Below, one piece after another: positions 36,383 through 45,845 of a DNA stretch of 64,000 nucleotides. The position numbers were made by a program, and so were the translations under genes. A model generated the notes under the pieces. That model saw nothing but the letters and a program-made list of their open reading frames with translations. It did not search any database and was not told where the DNA came from. The DNA comes from Foetidibacter luteolus (GTDB lineage: Bacteria; Bacteroidota; Bacteroidia; Chitinophagales; Chitinophagaceae): positions 11,238-75,237 of the forward strand of contig NZ_VVIP01000003.1 of NCBI RefSeq assembly GCF_009650435.1, written 5' to 3'. Numbering within the stretch: position 1 is the stretch's first letter; every line of letters starts with the position of its first letter.

Positions 36383-37822
36383 ATGAAGTATTTTGTACGG
36401 CAGCTTTTTGTTTGTATTTGCAGTGGAATGTTTTTTTGTGCTGCCGGGCAGATGGATTCATCCATTATTGCACCCGGTGCGGAGATACAGTTTAACGGTG
36501 ACTCAGATTCCACCATTTACATGGTAGCGGATATTAATATTACCGGCTACAAAAGAACCAAACCATATATTATTGAAAGGGAAATACCTGTAAAACAGGG
36601 GCAATACCTGTCAAAGACCGACTTGAAGGCCAAACTGCTGCTTGCCCGCCAGCAGGTTATGAATACCGCATTGTTTGTATATGTGAACGTATATATAGCG
36701 GAGCAAAAGGGCAACCTGCTTTTTATTAACGTGGATGTAAAGGAACGGTGGTACTTTTTTCCTATACCTTACTTTAGCCTGATTGACCGCAATTTTAACC
36801 AGTGGTGGGTGGAGCAAAAGCGGGATTTTAACCGTACCAATTACGGTCTTAAGTTTTTGCAGCAGAATGTAAGCGGCCGTAACGATGAGCTGCAGGTATG
36901 GTTTATTAATGGTTACAGCCGCCAGGTATCGCTGCGTTATGTTCAGCCCTTTGCAGATAAGTCTTTAAAGCATGGTTTCAACATAGGTTTTGGCTACGCC
37001 ATGCAGCGTGAGCTGAATTATGGCTCTGTAATGAACAAACAGGTGTTTTTTAAAGATGAACAAAATTTTGTTCGTAAGAATTTCCGGGTAGATGCCAGCT
37101 ACCTGTACCGGCCCGCCATTAAAGCCAGGCACAGCTTCAGGATTGGCTATACCTCTGAAAGCCTTTTGGATACCATTGTAAAACTTAACCCCAATTATTT
37201 TGAAAATGGGATAAGTAAGATTAATTTCCTGGAAATTGGGTATGGATTACAATACTTTAATGTTGATTATATACCTTACCCCACCCGTGGGCTTATAGCC
37301 AATGCATCCTTTACCAAAAAGGGTTTTAGCAAGAATATGAACGCCTGGATATTCCAGGCATCCGGCACATACACAATACCGTTAAGAAAGAAAACATTGC
37401 TGCAGTTTCAGGGGGTTGGCAGTCTTAGCCTGCCGCTTGACCAGCCTTATTACAACCAGCGGCTTTTTGGCTATGGGGAAATGTATATGCGTGGCCTGGA
37501 GTATTACGTGGTGGATGGTGTAGCGGGTATAATGGGCCGCGTTACCGGCAAGCAGGAACTGTTCTCCATACGTGTACGGACCCTGCTTAAAAATCCCGCT
37601 TACAGGCAGGTGCCTTTCCGCTTTTTTATAAAAGCCTATGGCGATGCAGGTTACGCTTATGGCCGCAACACAGGCAGCAGCACCCTTACCCATAAGCCGC
37701 TGCGTACATGGGGCGTTGGCCTTGATATTATAACTATTTATGATGTAGTGTTTAAGCTGGAGTACAGCTTTAACCAGTTGGGCGACAGGGGATTTTACTT
37801 TCACACACGGGAAGATTTTTAG
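36383..37822 (+). CDS. Outer-membrane POTRA/beta-barrel protein (Omp85-like)
   Basis: A 479-residue protein with a signal peptide (residues 1-22, ends CAAGQ). One POTRA-like domain (VADINITGYKRTKPYIIEREI, then NTALFVYVNVYIAEQKGNLLFINVDVKE) is followed by about 330 residues of amphipathic strands ending in YSFNQLGDRGFYFHTREDF. This is a small Omp85/TamA-like architecture with a single visible POTRA. It is distinct from the true BamA at 41.8 kb and may insert or translocate a dedicated substrate. Repeat A7 begins 7 bp after the stop. Confidence 0.75.
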   Translation: MKYFVRQLFVCICSGMFFCAAGQMDSSIIAPGAEIQFNGDSDSTIYMVADINITGYKRTKPYIIEREIPVKQGQYLSKTDLKAKLLLARQQVMNTALFVYVNVYIAEQKGNLLFINVDVKERWYFFPIPYFSLIDRNFNQWWVEQKRDFNRTNYGLKFLQQNVSGRNDELQVWFINGYSRQVSLRYVQPFADKSLKHGFNIGFGYAMQRELNYGSVMNKQVFFKDEQNFVRKNFRVDASYLYRPAIKARHSFRIGYTSESLLDTIVKLNPNYFENGISKINFLEIGYGLQYFNVDYIPYPTRGLIANASFTKKGFSKNMNAWIFQASGTYTIPLRKKTLLQFQGVGSLSLPLDQPYYNQRLFGYGEMYMRGLEYYVVDGVAGIMGRVTGKQELFSIRVRTLLKNPAYRQVPFRFFIKAYGDAGYAYGRNTGSSTLTHKPLRTWGVGLDIITIYDVVFKLEYSFNQLGDRGFYFHTREDF

Positions 37823-37829
37823 ATTTATA

Positions 37830-38040
37830 GGGGGTGCCCCCAAGCTGCGCAAGGGGTCGGGCAGAACTACGTTCGCAACCTTCGTCAAAGCAACATTTAG
37901 TTGCTTTTCCTCGTTTGTGCTCATACTCCGGCACAAAAGCCCTGCTGCCATGGCCTCACCGGGGGAACTGCGTTAGCAACCTTCGGCAAAGCAACTAAAC
38001 GTTGCTTTGACTTGGTTGTGCTTCAATCCCTCACCCTCAG
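37830..38040 (+). repeat. Family A structured repeat, copy A7 (two hairpin modules)
   Basis: The longest copy. Module 1 (57 nt, 37863-37919) replaces TTTCCG, and module 2 (56 nt, 37965-38020) replaces the TATCCG-type hexamer on the other side of the stem. The stem version is CTCCGG/CCGGGG. It is followed by a CACC-N4-GGTG hairpin; the remaining 250 bp before nadK hold nothing I can identify. Confidence 0.88.
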
Positions 38041-38290
38041 GTGAAACATCCTGCTTCTTTATAAACCGCTCTGTGCGCTGCGCACAAATAATGCTACCCA
38101 TGTGCATACAGACCGGATAAATTTTGATTAAATCCTTCCCCATTGCTGCGCCAAGCACATATTTTTAGGTTCTTTGCCGGGCCAAAGCGAAATTTTGGTG
38201 GTATTTTGCAGCGCTGTATCAAGCATCCGCCAGGCCGGTGATGCAGGGTAGCTGTTAAACTAAGCCGCGGAAATTACAAATACAACTTTA

Positions 38291-39169
38291 ATGACAGTAG
38301 CAATATATAGCCGCGGACTTGAAGATGACCTGCAAACCCAGTTATTAACCCTGTTGCAGGAGCTGCACCGCCAAAACATAAGCATATTGCTGTACAAGGC
38401 CCTTGCCGATCAGTACCCTGCACTGTTTAATCACGGTTTCGCTTTAAGTGTTTTTGAAAATTCCAAACAGTTAAGCAGCTCTATAGATTGCCTGATAAGC
38501 CTGGGTGGCGATGGTACCATACTGGATACCGTTACCCTGGTTAGGGATAAAAACATTCCTATACTGGGTATTAACTTTGGCCGGCTGGGCTTTTTGGCCA
38601 GCATAGGCAAAGAAGAGCTTACCTCTGCCGTAGATTCGCTGGTAAACAGTTCTTACGTAATAGATAAACGAACCCTGGTGCACCTGGATGCCAGCATACC
38701 CCTTTTTGGAGATGCCCCTTTTGCATTAAATGAATTCGCCATACATAAACGCGATATTTCGCCCATGATAAAAATCCATACCTATTTAAACGGGGAATTC
38801 TTAAATACCTATTGGGCAGATGGGCTCATCGTTTCCACACCCACGGGTTCTACGGGCTACAGCATGAGTTGCAATGGCCCCATAGTTTTTCCTGAATCTT
38901 CCAGTTTTTTAATAACCCCGGTTGCACCGCACAACCTTAATGCACGGCCTATTATTGTGGCAGACAGCAATATCGTTTCCTTTGAAATAGAGGGCCGGGC
39001 AGACCAATTTATCTGTGTGCTGGATGCCCGCAGGGAAATTGTTGACAAAACAGTGCAACTGGCCATTAAAAAGGAAAATTTTACCGTAAGCCTGGTAAGG
39101 TTGAATGAAAACAGCTTTCTTTCTACCCTGCGCACCAAGCTTACCTGGGGGCTTGATAAAAGAAATTAA
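38291..39169 (+). CDS. nadK: NAD kinase
   Basis: A 292-residue kinase making NADP from NAD and ATP. The catalytic GGDGTIL motif is near residues 72-78, NFGRLGFLA follows, then NEFAIHKRD and the NAD-binding glycine-rich STPTGSTGYSMS. Length is normal. It heads the envelope gene run (porG, uppS, bamA, ompH, ompH, murI), an order common in Bacteroidota. A CGAAAAT/ATTTTCG hairpin at 39181-39200, without a good U-tract, lies between it and the next gene. Confidence 0.93.
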   Translation: MTVAIYSRGLEDDLQTQLLTLLQELHRQNISILLYKALADQYPALFNHGFALSVFENSKQLSSSIDCLISLGGDGTILDTVTLVRDKNIPILGINFGRLGFLASIGKEELTSAVDSLVNSSYVIDKRTLVHLDASIPLFGDAPFALNEFAIHKRDISPMIKIHTYLNGEFLNTYWADGLIVSTPTGSTGYSMSCNGPIVFPESSSFLITPVAPHNLNARPIIVADSNIVSFEIEGRADQFICVLDARREIVDKTVQLAIKKENFTVSLVRLNENSFLSTLRTKLTWGLDKRN

Positions 39170-39227
39170 TTGGGAGCACACGAAAATATCAGGATTTTCG
39201 TTATTACATTCATTATTAACTTGCGAC

Positions 39228-40097
39228 ATGCTTAGAAAAATATTCATTATCCTTATAGTATTGGGTTCTTCATTGGGTGTAAAAGCACAATATGAGAGTT
39301 ATGTACAGGAAGGGGAGTTTGGCTTATCCATTGGCCTGGGCCATTATTTTGGCGATTTAAATACCCGTGCGGCCCTTAATCGCCCCAAATTTGCCGGTGG
39401 CGCTTTCTTTCGCAAGCAATTCAGTAATTATATTGGTTTAAAAATAGCGGCTAACTATGCACGCCTGGGCTATTCTGACATTTACAGCAGTAATGAAACC
39501 CAAAAACGCCGCAACCTTAGCTTCAATACCAATCTTTGGGAATTTTCTTTAAGTGGCGATTTTAATTTCTTTAAATTCTACCCCGGGGTAGAAGGCTACC
39601 ATTATACGCCTTATGTGTCGCTGGGGGTAGGTTTGTTTTCATACGATCCCTTCGCATACCTCAACGGGCAAAAATATTTCTTGCGTCCGCTGGGTACAGA
39701 AGGCCAGGGCTCCACAGCTTATCCTGAAAGAAAGCAGTACAGCACTATGGCACTCTGCTTTCCGCTGGCTTTTGGTTTTAAATACAATGTAAACGACAAT
39801 ATTAACGTGTTTGCAGAAGTTTGCTACCGTTTTACCGGTACAGACTACCTGGATGATGTAAGCACTGTTTATGCAGGTGAAGAAGCTTTTATTGTGCCTT
39901 CCACCGGTACTATTTACCTGCCGGATGGCTCTGTAAACCCTGCTTACCTGCTGCAGGACAGAAGCTATGAAACAGGTTCTACACCTATTGGCATTAAAGA
40001 CCGCCAGCGGGGTAACAGCCAGCAGAAAGACGCTTATGCCACTTTCCAGATTGGCGTTTCCTTTAATATTTCTTCTTACAGGTGCCCCAAACCATAA
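39228..40097 (+). CDS. porG: DUF6089 / PorG-like outer-membrane protein
   Basis: A 289-residue exported protein: signal peptide (MLRKIFIILIVLGSSLGVKAQ), then EFGLSIGLGHYFGDLNTRA and a succession of beta strands of a small barrel, ending VSFNISSYRCPKP. Such DUF6089 proteins lie between nadK and uppS in many Bacteroidota. The PorG component, which anchors the PorK/PorN ring of the type IX machine to the outer membrane, belongs to this family; the specific role here is inferred from family and position. Confidence 0.72.
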   Translation: MLRKIFIILIVLGSSLGVKAQYESYVQEGEFGLSIGLGHYFGDLNTRAALNRPKFAGGAFFRKQFSNYIGLKIAANYARLGYSDIYSSNETQKRRNLSFNTNLWEFSLSGDFNFFKFYPGVEGYHYTPYVSLGVGLFSYDPFAYLNGQKYFLRPLGTEGQGSTAYPERKQYSTMALCFPLAFGFKYNVNDNINVFAEVCYRFTGTDYLDDVSTVYAGEEAFIVPSTGTIYLPDGSVNPAYLLQDRSYETGSTPIGIKDRQRGNSQQKDAYATFQIGVSFNISSYRCPKP

Positions 40098-40176
40098 GGG
40101 TGTACGATGTATCATGTTGGGTGTACGATGTAGATAGGTGCTGCCAGTTGTATTTTTTCCAGCTAAAAAAATTCAG

Positions 40177-40204
40177 ATTTGCCCGGATGGGCAAATTTTT
40201 TTTA
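40177..40204 (+). terminator. Terminator after the porG-like gene
   Basis: A perfect 8-bp stem ATTTGCCC-GGAT-GGGCAAAT followed by seven T. It lies 80 bp after the stop, before repeat C1. Confidence 0.9.
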
Positions 40205-40220
40205 TGTACCGGGCTGAAGT

Positions 40221-40294
40221 ATTTTATGGCATCGCCTGTTGCGTCGCAGTCCGTTCATCGTTCTGTTCATTGGGCGGCTTTTCAGACCCGGGTA
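40221..40294 (+). repeat. Family C repeat, copy C1
   Basis: TATGGCATCG, TTGCGTCGCAGTCCGTTCAT, GGGCGGCTTTTCAGACCCGG. It is part of a 718-bp gap (40098-40815) made of terminator, C1, A8 and E repeats. Confidence 0.8.
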
Positions 40295-40431
40295 GAAGTT
40301 TTGGTTGTTCAATGCTTTTTGTTTAACGTTCCATGTTAGCGGCTCTGCCACCATACCGAAAGTACACTGCATTAACAGAAAGTAATGTCAACAGACGGGT
40401 AACCTGCAACTGGTAACCGGTAACTGTTTTT

Positions 40432-40540
40432 CGGGTGAGGGATTGCAGCGGATACCCCGGTGAGGCCATGGCAGCACAGGCCTTGTGCCGGAGTATAAGC
40501 GGAAAGCCCGACCCCTTGCGATAGCTTGGGGGCACCCCCA
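40432..40540 (-). repeat. Family A structured repeat, copy A8
   Basis: On the minus strand it runs from TGGGGGTGCCCCCAAGC to CTGCAATCCCTCACCCGA, with stem version CTCCGG/CCGGGG. It is followed by family E words (GTACGAAGTA) at 40547-40612. Confidence 0.9.
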
Positions 40541-40784
40541 AAAAACAAGTACGAAGTTTGAAGTACGAAGTACTTTTTTTATGTAAGATTTTTGATGTGG
40601 GATGTACGATGTAAAACCATATTGTCAACTGTACAAAGCTGACTGACCTTCGTCCCCCTCGCCATTTACCACTCACCCCTTGCCATAATGATGTGGGCTG
40701 TACTATGTACTTAGTAACCCGTACCTGCTTATAATTCATCTTTACCTGCAGCAAAACATTCTCCCCATCATGTTTTCATTTTAC

Positions 40785-40792
40785 TACCTTTG
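40785..40792 (+). promoter_or_regulatory. Promoter -7 box (TACCTTTG) of uppS
   Basis: TACCTTTG fits TAnnTTTG and ends 23 bp before the uppS ATG, inside an otherwise repeat-filled gap. Confidence 0.55.
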
Positions 40793-40815
40793 GCGCTTGT
40801 TAATGTAATTTCCAG

Positions 40816-41577
40816 ATGGATGATTTAACCGGTAAGATTGATAAAACCCGATTGCCACGCCATATAGCTATCATAATGGATGGTAATGGCAGGTGGGCCA
40901 AAGAAAAAGGTCATGACAGGCTATATGGCCACTACCAGGGGGTGGAAAGCGTACGCAATATTGTAGAATCTGCCGCGGAAATAGGCGTGGAGTACCTTAC
41001 TCTGTACGCTTTTAGTACCGAAAACTGGGACAGGCCGGAGTACGAAGTAGTTGGCCTGATGGAACTGCTGGTAGATACCATTCGCAAAGAAGTACCGGTA
41101 CTGAATAAAAACAACATACGCATGCACGTAATAGGCAATATTGAAATGTTGCCCCAACGTGCCCAGCAAAGCCTGCAGGAAGCCCTGGATGAAACCAGTG
41201 TTAACAATGGCCTTAACCTGGTACTGGCCCTTAGCTACAGCAGCCGCTGGGAATTGGTGAACGCGGTTAAGAACATTGCGCAGGATGTTAAAGATGGCAA
41301 AATGGACCCCTCTACCATAACGCAGGATACCCTGCAGCAGTACCTTACTACCAGCGAATTTCCTGATCCGGAACTGATGATACGTACCAGCGGGGAGTAC
41401 CGCATCAGTAATTTTCTTTTGTACCAGTTGGCTTACGCGGAATTGTATTTTACCAATACACGCTGGCCGGACTTTAGAAAAGAAAACCTTTACGAAGCCA
41501 TTCTTGACTACCAGGGCCGCGAAAGAAGGTTTGGAAAAATAAGCGAACAAATACAGCAGGAAGCTGAAATACATTAA
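40816..41577 (+). CDS. uppS: Isoprenyl (undecaprenyl diphosphate) synthase
   Basis: A 253-residue cis-prenyltransferase that builds undecaprenyl diphosphate, the lipid carrier for peptidoglycan and O-antigen. IAIIMDGNGRWAKEKG holds the catalytic Asp and the FPP loop, YAFSTENWDRP follows, and the C-terminal RTSGEYRISNFLLYQ with ELYFTNTRWPDF is the diphosphate-binding region. Length is typical. It has its own -7 box and leads the bamA/ompH genes. Confidence 0.95.
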   Translation: MDDLTGKIDKTRLPRHIAIIMDGNGRWAKEKGHDRLYGHYQGVESVRNIVESAAEIGVEYLTLYAFSTENWDRPEYEVVGLMELLVDTIRKEVPVLNKNNIRMHVIGNIEMLPQRAQQSLQEALDETSVNNGLNLVLALSYSSRWELVNAVKNIAQDVKDGKMDPSTITQDTLQQYLTTSEFPDPELMIRTSGEYRISNFLLYQLAYAELYFTNTRWPDFRKENLYEAILDYQGRERRFGKISEQIQQEAEIH

Positions 41578-41765
41578 TAACATGTGTTATACAGCTATTG
41601 CACCCCCTTTTTTGAGGCATAAGTGTTTCTGGGATACCTTATTATCTACTAAGGTAGAATTAACAAACACTTTTAAATATTCCCGTTAATTTGCCGCACT
41701 TAAAACTTTTTATACCTGCTGGAGAAAAGCCTCTGACAGAACCCCGGAATAAAACATCCATTTTG

Positions 41766-44522
41766 ATGCAGAAATTGTGTAAACTTTTTGTCCTGTCTTG
41801 TATAACTACTTGCATTTGCAGTGTCCTATACGCACAGGTGCCGGAGCAGACTGATACATCCGTTACCTCCCTGGATGCCGACCTTCTGAACATCTTTAAC
41901 CAGAAGAATCCCAAAAAATACAAGATTGCCAATATAAAAATTACCGGTAACAAGTATTTTGACCAGGCTTTGCTGCTATCCGTGGCAGGCATTAACACCG
42001 GGGATGAAGTGGTAATACCCGGTGGCGACAATTTTTCCAAAGCCATCATGAAACTTTGGAACCAAAACTATTTCAGCGACGTAGAAATATACATTACCCG
42101 GCTGGAGGGAACAGAGATAGATGTTGAAATAGCTGTATCGGAAAGGCCAAGGCTGTCTAACTTTTTCTTCAGAGGGGTAAGGAAAACCGAACAGGAAGAC
42201 CTGAGCGGTAAAACCGGGCTCATTAAGGGGCGTGTGGTTACCGAAAACATGAAAATGACAGCGGTAGATGCCATTCGTAGGTTTTACTTTGAAAAGGGTT
42301 TTCGTAATGTGCAGATAAACATAAATGAAAAAAGGGATAGCGGTTATGAAAACTCCATGGTGCTCACCTTCAATATTAACAAAGGCGGTAAAGTAAGAAT
42401 TAATACCATCAATTTTGGCGGAAACACAGTAAGCGAAGGCAAACTGAAAGGCCAGTTAAAGGGTACCAAAGAAAAATCCCGTCTTACACTTTTTCCGCCC
42501 AAAGACAGTGGCGGCCTGTTTGTACCTAAAGTGTACACTTTTAAACAATACCTGAGCGATTACGGCTTTTTAGTACCCAGCAAAACCAAAAAACTGCTGG
42601 ACCCCTATTTCAGGTTTAAAATATTCAGTTCGGCCAAATACGATGAAAAGAAATACCTGGAAGATAAAGAGCATATTATTGAATACTATAACTCTTTGGG
42701 TTACAGGGACGCGGCTATTGAACAGGATTTGATTTACCCCAGTACCAAAGGCAACATAAACATAGATATAAAAGTTAACGAAGGCCGCAAGTACTACTTT
42801 GGCAATATAACCTGGAGGGGTAATACCAAGTACGGCGATTCTTTGCTGAATGTGATTCTTGGAATTCATAAGGGTGATACTTACAATATAGACATCCTGA
42901 ATAAAAAGCTGGGCCGCTCCGCTTCTCCCGAAGGTGGCGACATCAGCAGCCTGTACCTGGATGATGGTTACCTCTTCTTCCAGGCCAACCCCGTTGAAAC
43001 CGCTGTGTACAACGACACGATTGATTACGAGATACGTATGACGGAAGGCCCGCAGGCTACCCTGAAAAGGGTAACTATTGCCGGTAACGATAAAACCAAA
43101 GAACACGTAATACGCCGTGAACTGAGGACGATACCCGGTGAAAAATTCAGCCGCGAAGCATTGATACGTTCTACCCGTGAGCTGGCTAACCTGGGTTACT
43201 TTAACCAGGAAAAAATTAACCCCGGCGTAGTGCCCAACCCCGAAGACGGAACAGTGGATATTAACTGGACGGTGGAGGAACGCTCCAACGACCAGTTAGA
43301 ACTGAGTGCCGGTTTTGGCGGTGGCATTGGTTTAACGGGTACGCTGGGTGTGTCTTTCAATAACTTCTCTATTAAAAATATATTCCACAAAGAAGCATGG
43401 GACCCGTTGCCCACCGGTGACGGACAAAAACTCAGCCTTCGTGTACAGAGTAATGGCCGTGCTTACCGCTCTTACAACATATCGTTTACAGAACCCTGGC
43501 TGGGCGGTAAAAAACGAAACCAGTTTTCCGTTAACCTGTACGATACCAAATTCAGCAACGCATACGATCCGCTTACGGGCAGGTACACCAGCGAGGCAGC
43601 TAACAACTCTTATTTCAAGACCACCGGTATGTCTGTAGGGCTTGCCAAGCAGTTAAAATGGCCGGATGACTATTTCTCACTTGGTTTTACCCTTAGTTAT
43701 GTGCGTTACCATTTAAAGAATTACGCTATTGACCAAAACCTCAAGCTGAGCGACGGCACACTCTTCAACAATGGGTTTTCCAATAACCTTAGCTTAAAGA
43801 TTGCGCTCTCCCGGTCATCGGTAGATGCGCCGATCTTCCCACGGTCAGGCTCCAACTTTATGGTGAGCCTTCAGCTAACGCCGCCTTATTCAGCCTTTAA
43901 TAAAAATGTGGCTACCCAATCTAATCCTTACGAGTGGATTGAATACCATAAATGGCGTTTTACCGGTGAGTGGTATGTGCCAATAGGAAGGCCACATGGC
44001 GAGGAACGCAACAAGCAATTTGTGTTGAAAGTTGCGGCCAAGTATGGCTTCCTGGGCAGGTACACCAACAAGCTGGGCATATCTCCGTTCGAACGTTTCC
44101 AGGTGGGTGATGCCGGTATCAGCAATACCTATGCATTGCTGGGTTACGACATTATTGCGCACAGGGGCTACCCGGTTTACGAAAGCTCTGACCCGCGTGT
44201 AAACCCTGACCAACAGGGTGCTTCACAATACTTTACCATGTTCAATAAATATACGCTGGAGCTTCGCTACCCTTTAAGCCTTAACCCCAGCAGTACTATT
44301 TACGGCCTTACTTTCTTTGAAGCCGCCAATGGATGGTACAGCTTTAAAGACTATAATCCATTTAAACTACGCCGTTCCGTGGGTATTGGCATGCGCTTCT
44401 TCCTGCCTATGTTTGGCCTGCTTGGCTTTGACTATGGTATTGGCCTTGACCGCTTTACACCAGGCAGCGGGCTTAAGGATGCCGCAAGATTTACCTTTAT
44501 GTTAGGCTTTGAACCTGAATAA
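41766..44522 (+). CDS. bamA: Outer-membrane protein assembly factor BamA
   Basis: A 918-residue Omp85 protein that folds beta-barrels into the outer membrane. Signal peptide residues 1-24 (CICSVLYAQ). It has several POTRA domains (e.g. IANIKITGNKYFDQALLLSVAG cut to its start, NTINFGGNTVSEGKLKGQL, RVTIAGNDKTKEHVIRREL), then a 16-strand barrel region containing the conserved RFQVGDAGIS and GIGMRFFLPM elements. The C-terminus is FMLGFEPE, so the usual terminal aromatic is followed by a short tail. It is longer than the E. coli protein by an extended periplasmic part, as common in Bacteroidota. The ATG at 41766 starts the signal peptide; earlier open codons do not. Confidence 0.93.
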   Translation: MQKLCKLFVLSCITTCICSVLYAQVPEQTDTSVTSLDADLLNIFNQKNPKKYKIANIKITGNKYFDQALLLSVAGINTGDEVVIPGGDNFSKAIMKLWNQNYFSDVEIYITRLEGTEIDVEIAVSERPRLSNFFFRGVRKTEQEDLSGKTGLIKGRVVTENMKMTAVDAIRRFYFEKGFRNVQININEKRDSGYENSMVLTFNINKGGKVRINTINFGGNTVSEGKLKGQLKGTKEKSRLTLFPPKDSGGLFVPKVYTFKQYLSDYGFLVPSKTKKLLDPYFRFKIFSSAKYDEKKYLEDKEHIIEYYNSLGYRDAAIEQDLIYPSTKGNINIDIKVNEGRKYYFGNITWRGNTKYGDSLLNVILGIHKGDTYNIDILNKKLGRSASPEGGDISSLYLDDGYLFFQANPVETAVYNDTIDYEIRMTEGPQATLKRVTIAGNDKTKEHVIRRELRTIPGEKFSREALIRSTRELANLGYFNQEKINPGVVPNPEDGTVDINWTVEERSNDQLELSAGFGGGIGLTGTLGVSFNNFSIKNIFHKEAWDPLPTGDGQKLSLRVQSNGRAYRSYNISFTEPWLGGKKRNQFSVNLYDTKFSNAYDPLTGRYTSEAANNSYFKTTGMSVGLAKQLKWPDDYFSLGFTLSYVRYHLKNYAIDQNLKLSDGTLFNNGFSNNLSLKIALSRSSVDAPIFPRSGSNFMVSLQLTPPYSAFNKNVATQSNPYEWIEYHKWRFTGEWYVPIGRPHGEERNKQFVLKVAAKYGFLGRYTNKLGISPFERFQVGDAGISNTYALLGYDIIAHRGYPVYESSDPRVNPDQQGASQYFTMFNKYTLELRYPLSLNPSSTIYGLTFFEAANGWYSFKDYNPFKLRRSVGIGMRFFLPMFGLLGFDYGIGLDRFTPGSGLKDAARFTFMLGFEPE

Positions 44523-44554
44523 TATTAATATCTTTCATTAAAAATCATTTGGAC

Positions 44555-45073
44555 ATGAAAAAGATATTCTTCCTGTTGCTGGTAGTTTGTGCTGCCTCAT
44601 CAAGCGTTGATGCGCAGCGTTATGCCATTATAGATACCAAGTTTATCTTAGATAAAATACCCGAATACAAAGACGCCGAAAAAAAATTACAGCTTGTTAG
44701 CGAGCAATGGCAGAAAGATATTGACCAGCGCCAGGCCGACCTTGACAAGATGTACAAGGATTATGAAGCCGAGCAGTTTATGCTGAGTGATGAACTGAAA
44801 AAGAAAAGGGAGGATGAACTGTTTAACAAAGAAAAGGAGTTGAGGGATTTACAGAAAAAACGCTTTGGGTATGAAGGGGATTTGTTTAAGGAAAGGCAGA
44901 AACTGGTAAAACCGATACAGGACAGGGTTTATAATGCCGTGCAAAAGATAGCGGTGGCAAGATCGTACGATTTTATTCTGGATAAAAGTGAAGGAATTAC
45001 TGTTATCTTTGCCGACCCTAAATTAGACAAGAGCCAGGATGTATTGAGTGAACTTGGAATAAAGAATCTCTAA
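44555..45073 (+). CDS. OmpH/Skp-family periplasmic chaperone (1)
   Basis: A 172-residue Skp-like chaperone for unfolded outer-membrane proteins. The signal peptide (MKKIFFLLLVVCAASSSVDA) precedes YAIIDTKFILDKIPEYKDAEKKL, a long charged coiled coil, and the closing strand YDFILDKSEGITVIFADP. It follows bamA by 32 bp, the usual Bacteroidota arrangement. An in-frame TTG two codons earlier is less likely as the start. Confidence 0.88.
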   Translation: MKKIFFLLLVVCAASSSVDAQRYAIIDTKFILDKIPEYKDAEKKLQLVSEQWQKDIDQRQADLDKMYKDYEAEQFMLSDELKKKREDELFNKEKELRDLQKKRFGYEGDLFKERQKLVKPIQDRVYNAVQKIAVARSYDFILDKSEGITVIFADPKLDKSQDVLSELGIKNL

Positions 45074-45162
45074 GGTTTGAGAAAGTGGCAGCGTTATTGC
45101 TAAGCTGGTTGTCTTAAAATGGTAACTCAAAAAAACAATCAATAAAACAACTAAAATCAACA

Positions 45163-45783
45163 ATGAAAAAGGTTTTCATTTCTATGCTGTTAGCTACGAG
45201 TTTGTTTGCAGCAGGAACAACAGCAAAAGCTCAAACCACAACTGCGCCCTTGAAAATTGGTTACTTTGATTTTGAGCAAATGGTACAGGCTATGCCCGGC
45301 TATGGGGCTGTAGACACAGGCGTTGCATTGTTTGAGAGAGATTCACTTGCGTTAGAGTACCAGTTTTACCAGGATGAATTTCAACGCCTTGACAGCACTT
45401 ATAAAGCAGATTCTGCCAAAGGAAAACCAAAATCTGTTTTAGATGCCATTCAGCAACAAAAGCAGCAGGTTGGTATTAACCTGGTTTACTGGCAGCAGAT
45501 TTCTCAGAATAAATCTCAGCAGAAAAGGGCCCAGTTATCTCAGCCTTTGTTTGTAAAGGTAGAAGCAGCCTACAGAAAAGTACTGGCCGCTACCAAGGTA
45601 AACCTGGTATTAAAACCCGGCGCTCTTGAGTATGGAACAGACGAAAAAGCTATAGTAAACCTGTTAGTGCTGGTGGCAAAAGAGTTAAAAATACCTATGC
45701 AGCAACAGGGGGCAGGGGCTGAAGAAGAACCTGCGGCGGCGCCACCGGCTACAACCAAACCCCAGGCTAAGCCCAAACAATAA
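45163..45783 (+). CDS. OmpH/Skp-family periplasmic chaperone (2)
   Basis: A 206-residue Skp-like protein: signal peptide residues 1-24 (ends GTTAKAQ), IGYFDFEQMVQAMPGY at the N-terminal strand, a coiled-coil arm rich in Gln (QQQKQQVGINLV, SQNKSQQKRAQLSQ) and the strand VNLVLKPGALEYGTDEKA. A low-complexity Pro/Ala tail (EEEPAAAPPATTKPQAKPKQ) is added compared with the first copy. It is probably co-transcribed with bamA and the first ompH, and ends at the strong terminator at 45805. Confidence 0.87.
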   Translation: MKKVFISMLLATSLFAAGTTAKAQTTTAPLKIGYFDFEQMVQAMPGYGAVDTGVALFERDSLALEYQFYQDEFQRLDSTYKADSAKGKPKSVLDAIQQQKQQVGINLVYWQQISQNKSQQKRAQLSQPLFVKVEAAYRKVLAATKVNLVLKPGALEYGTDEKAIVNLLVLVAKELKIPMQQQGAGAEEEPAAAPPATTKPQAKPKQ

Positions 45784-45804
45784 TCATTTATAAGTTTTAT
45801 ACAT

Positions 45805-45834
45805 AAGAACCATGCAAACCTGCATGGTTCTTTT
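45805..45834 (+). terminator. Terminator ending the bamA-ompH run
   Basis: A perfect 12-bp stem AAGAACCATGCA/TGCATGGTTCTT with an AACC loop and a T-rich tail. The tail overlaps the promoter box of murI. Confidence 0.92.
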
Positions 45835-45841
45835 ATTTTTG
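45834..45841 (+). promoter_or_regulatory. Promoter -7 box (TATTTTTG) of murI
   Basis: TATTTTTG matches TAnnTTTG and ends only 4 bp before the murI ATG, so the transcript would be leaderless. The box overlaps the T-run of the preceding terminator. Confidence 0.45.
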
Positions 45842-45845
45842 GTAT

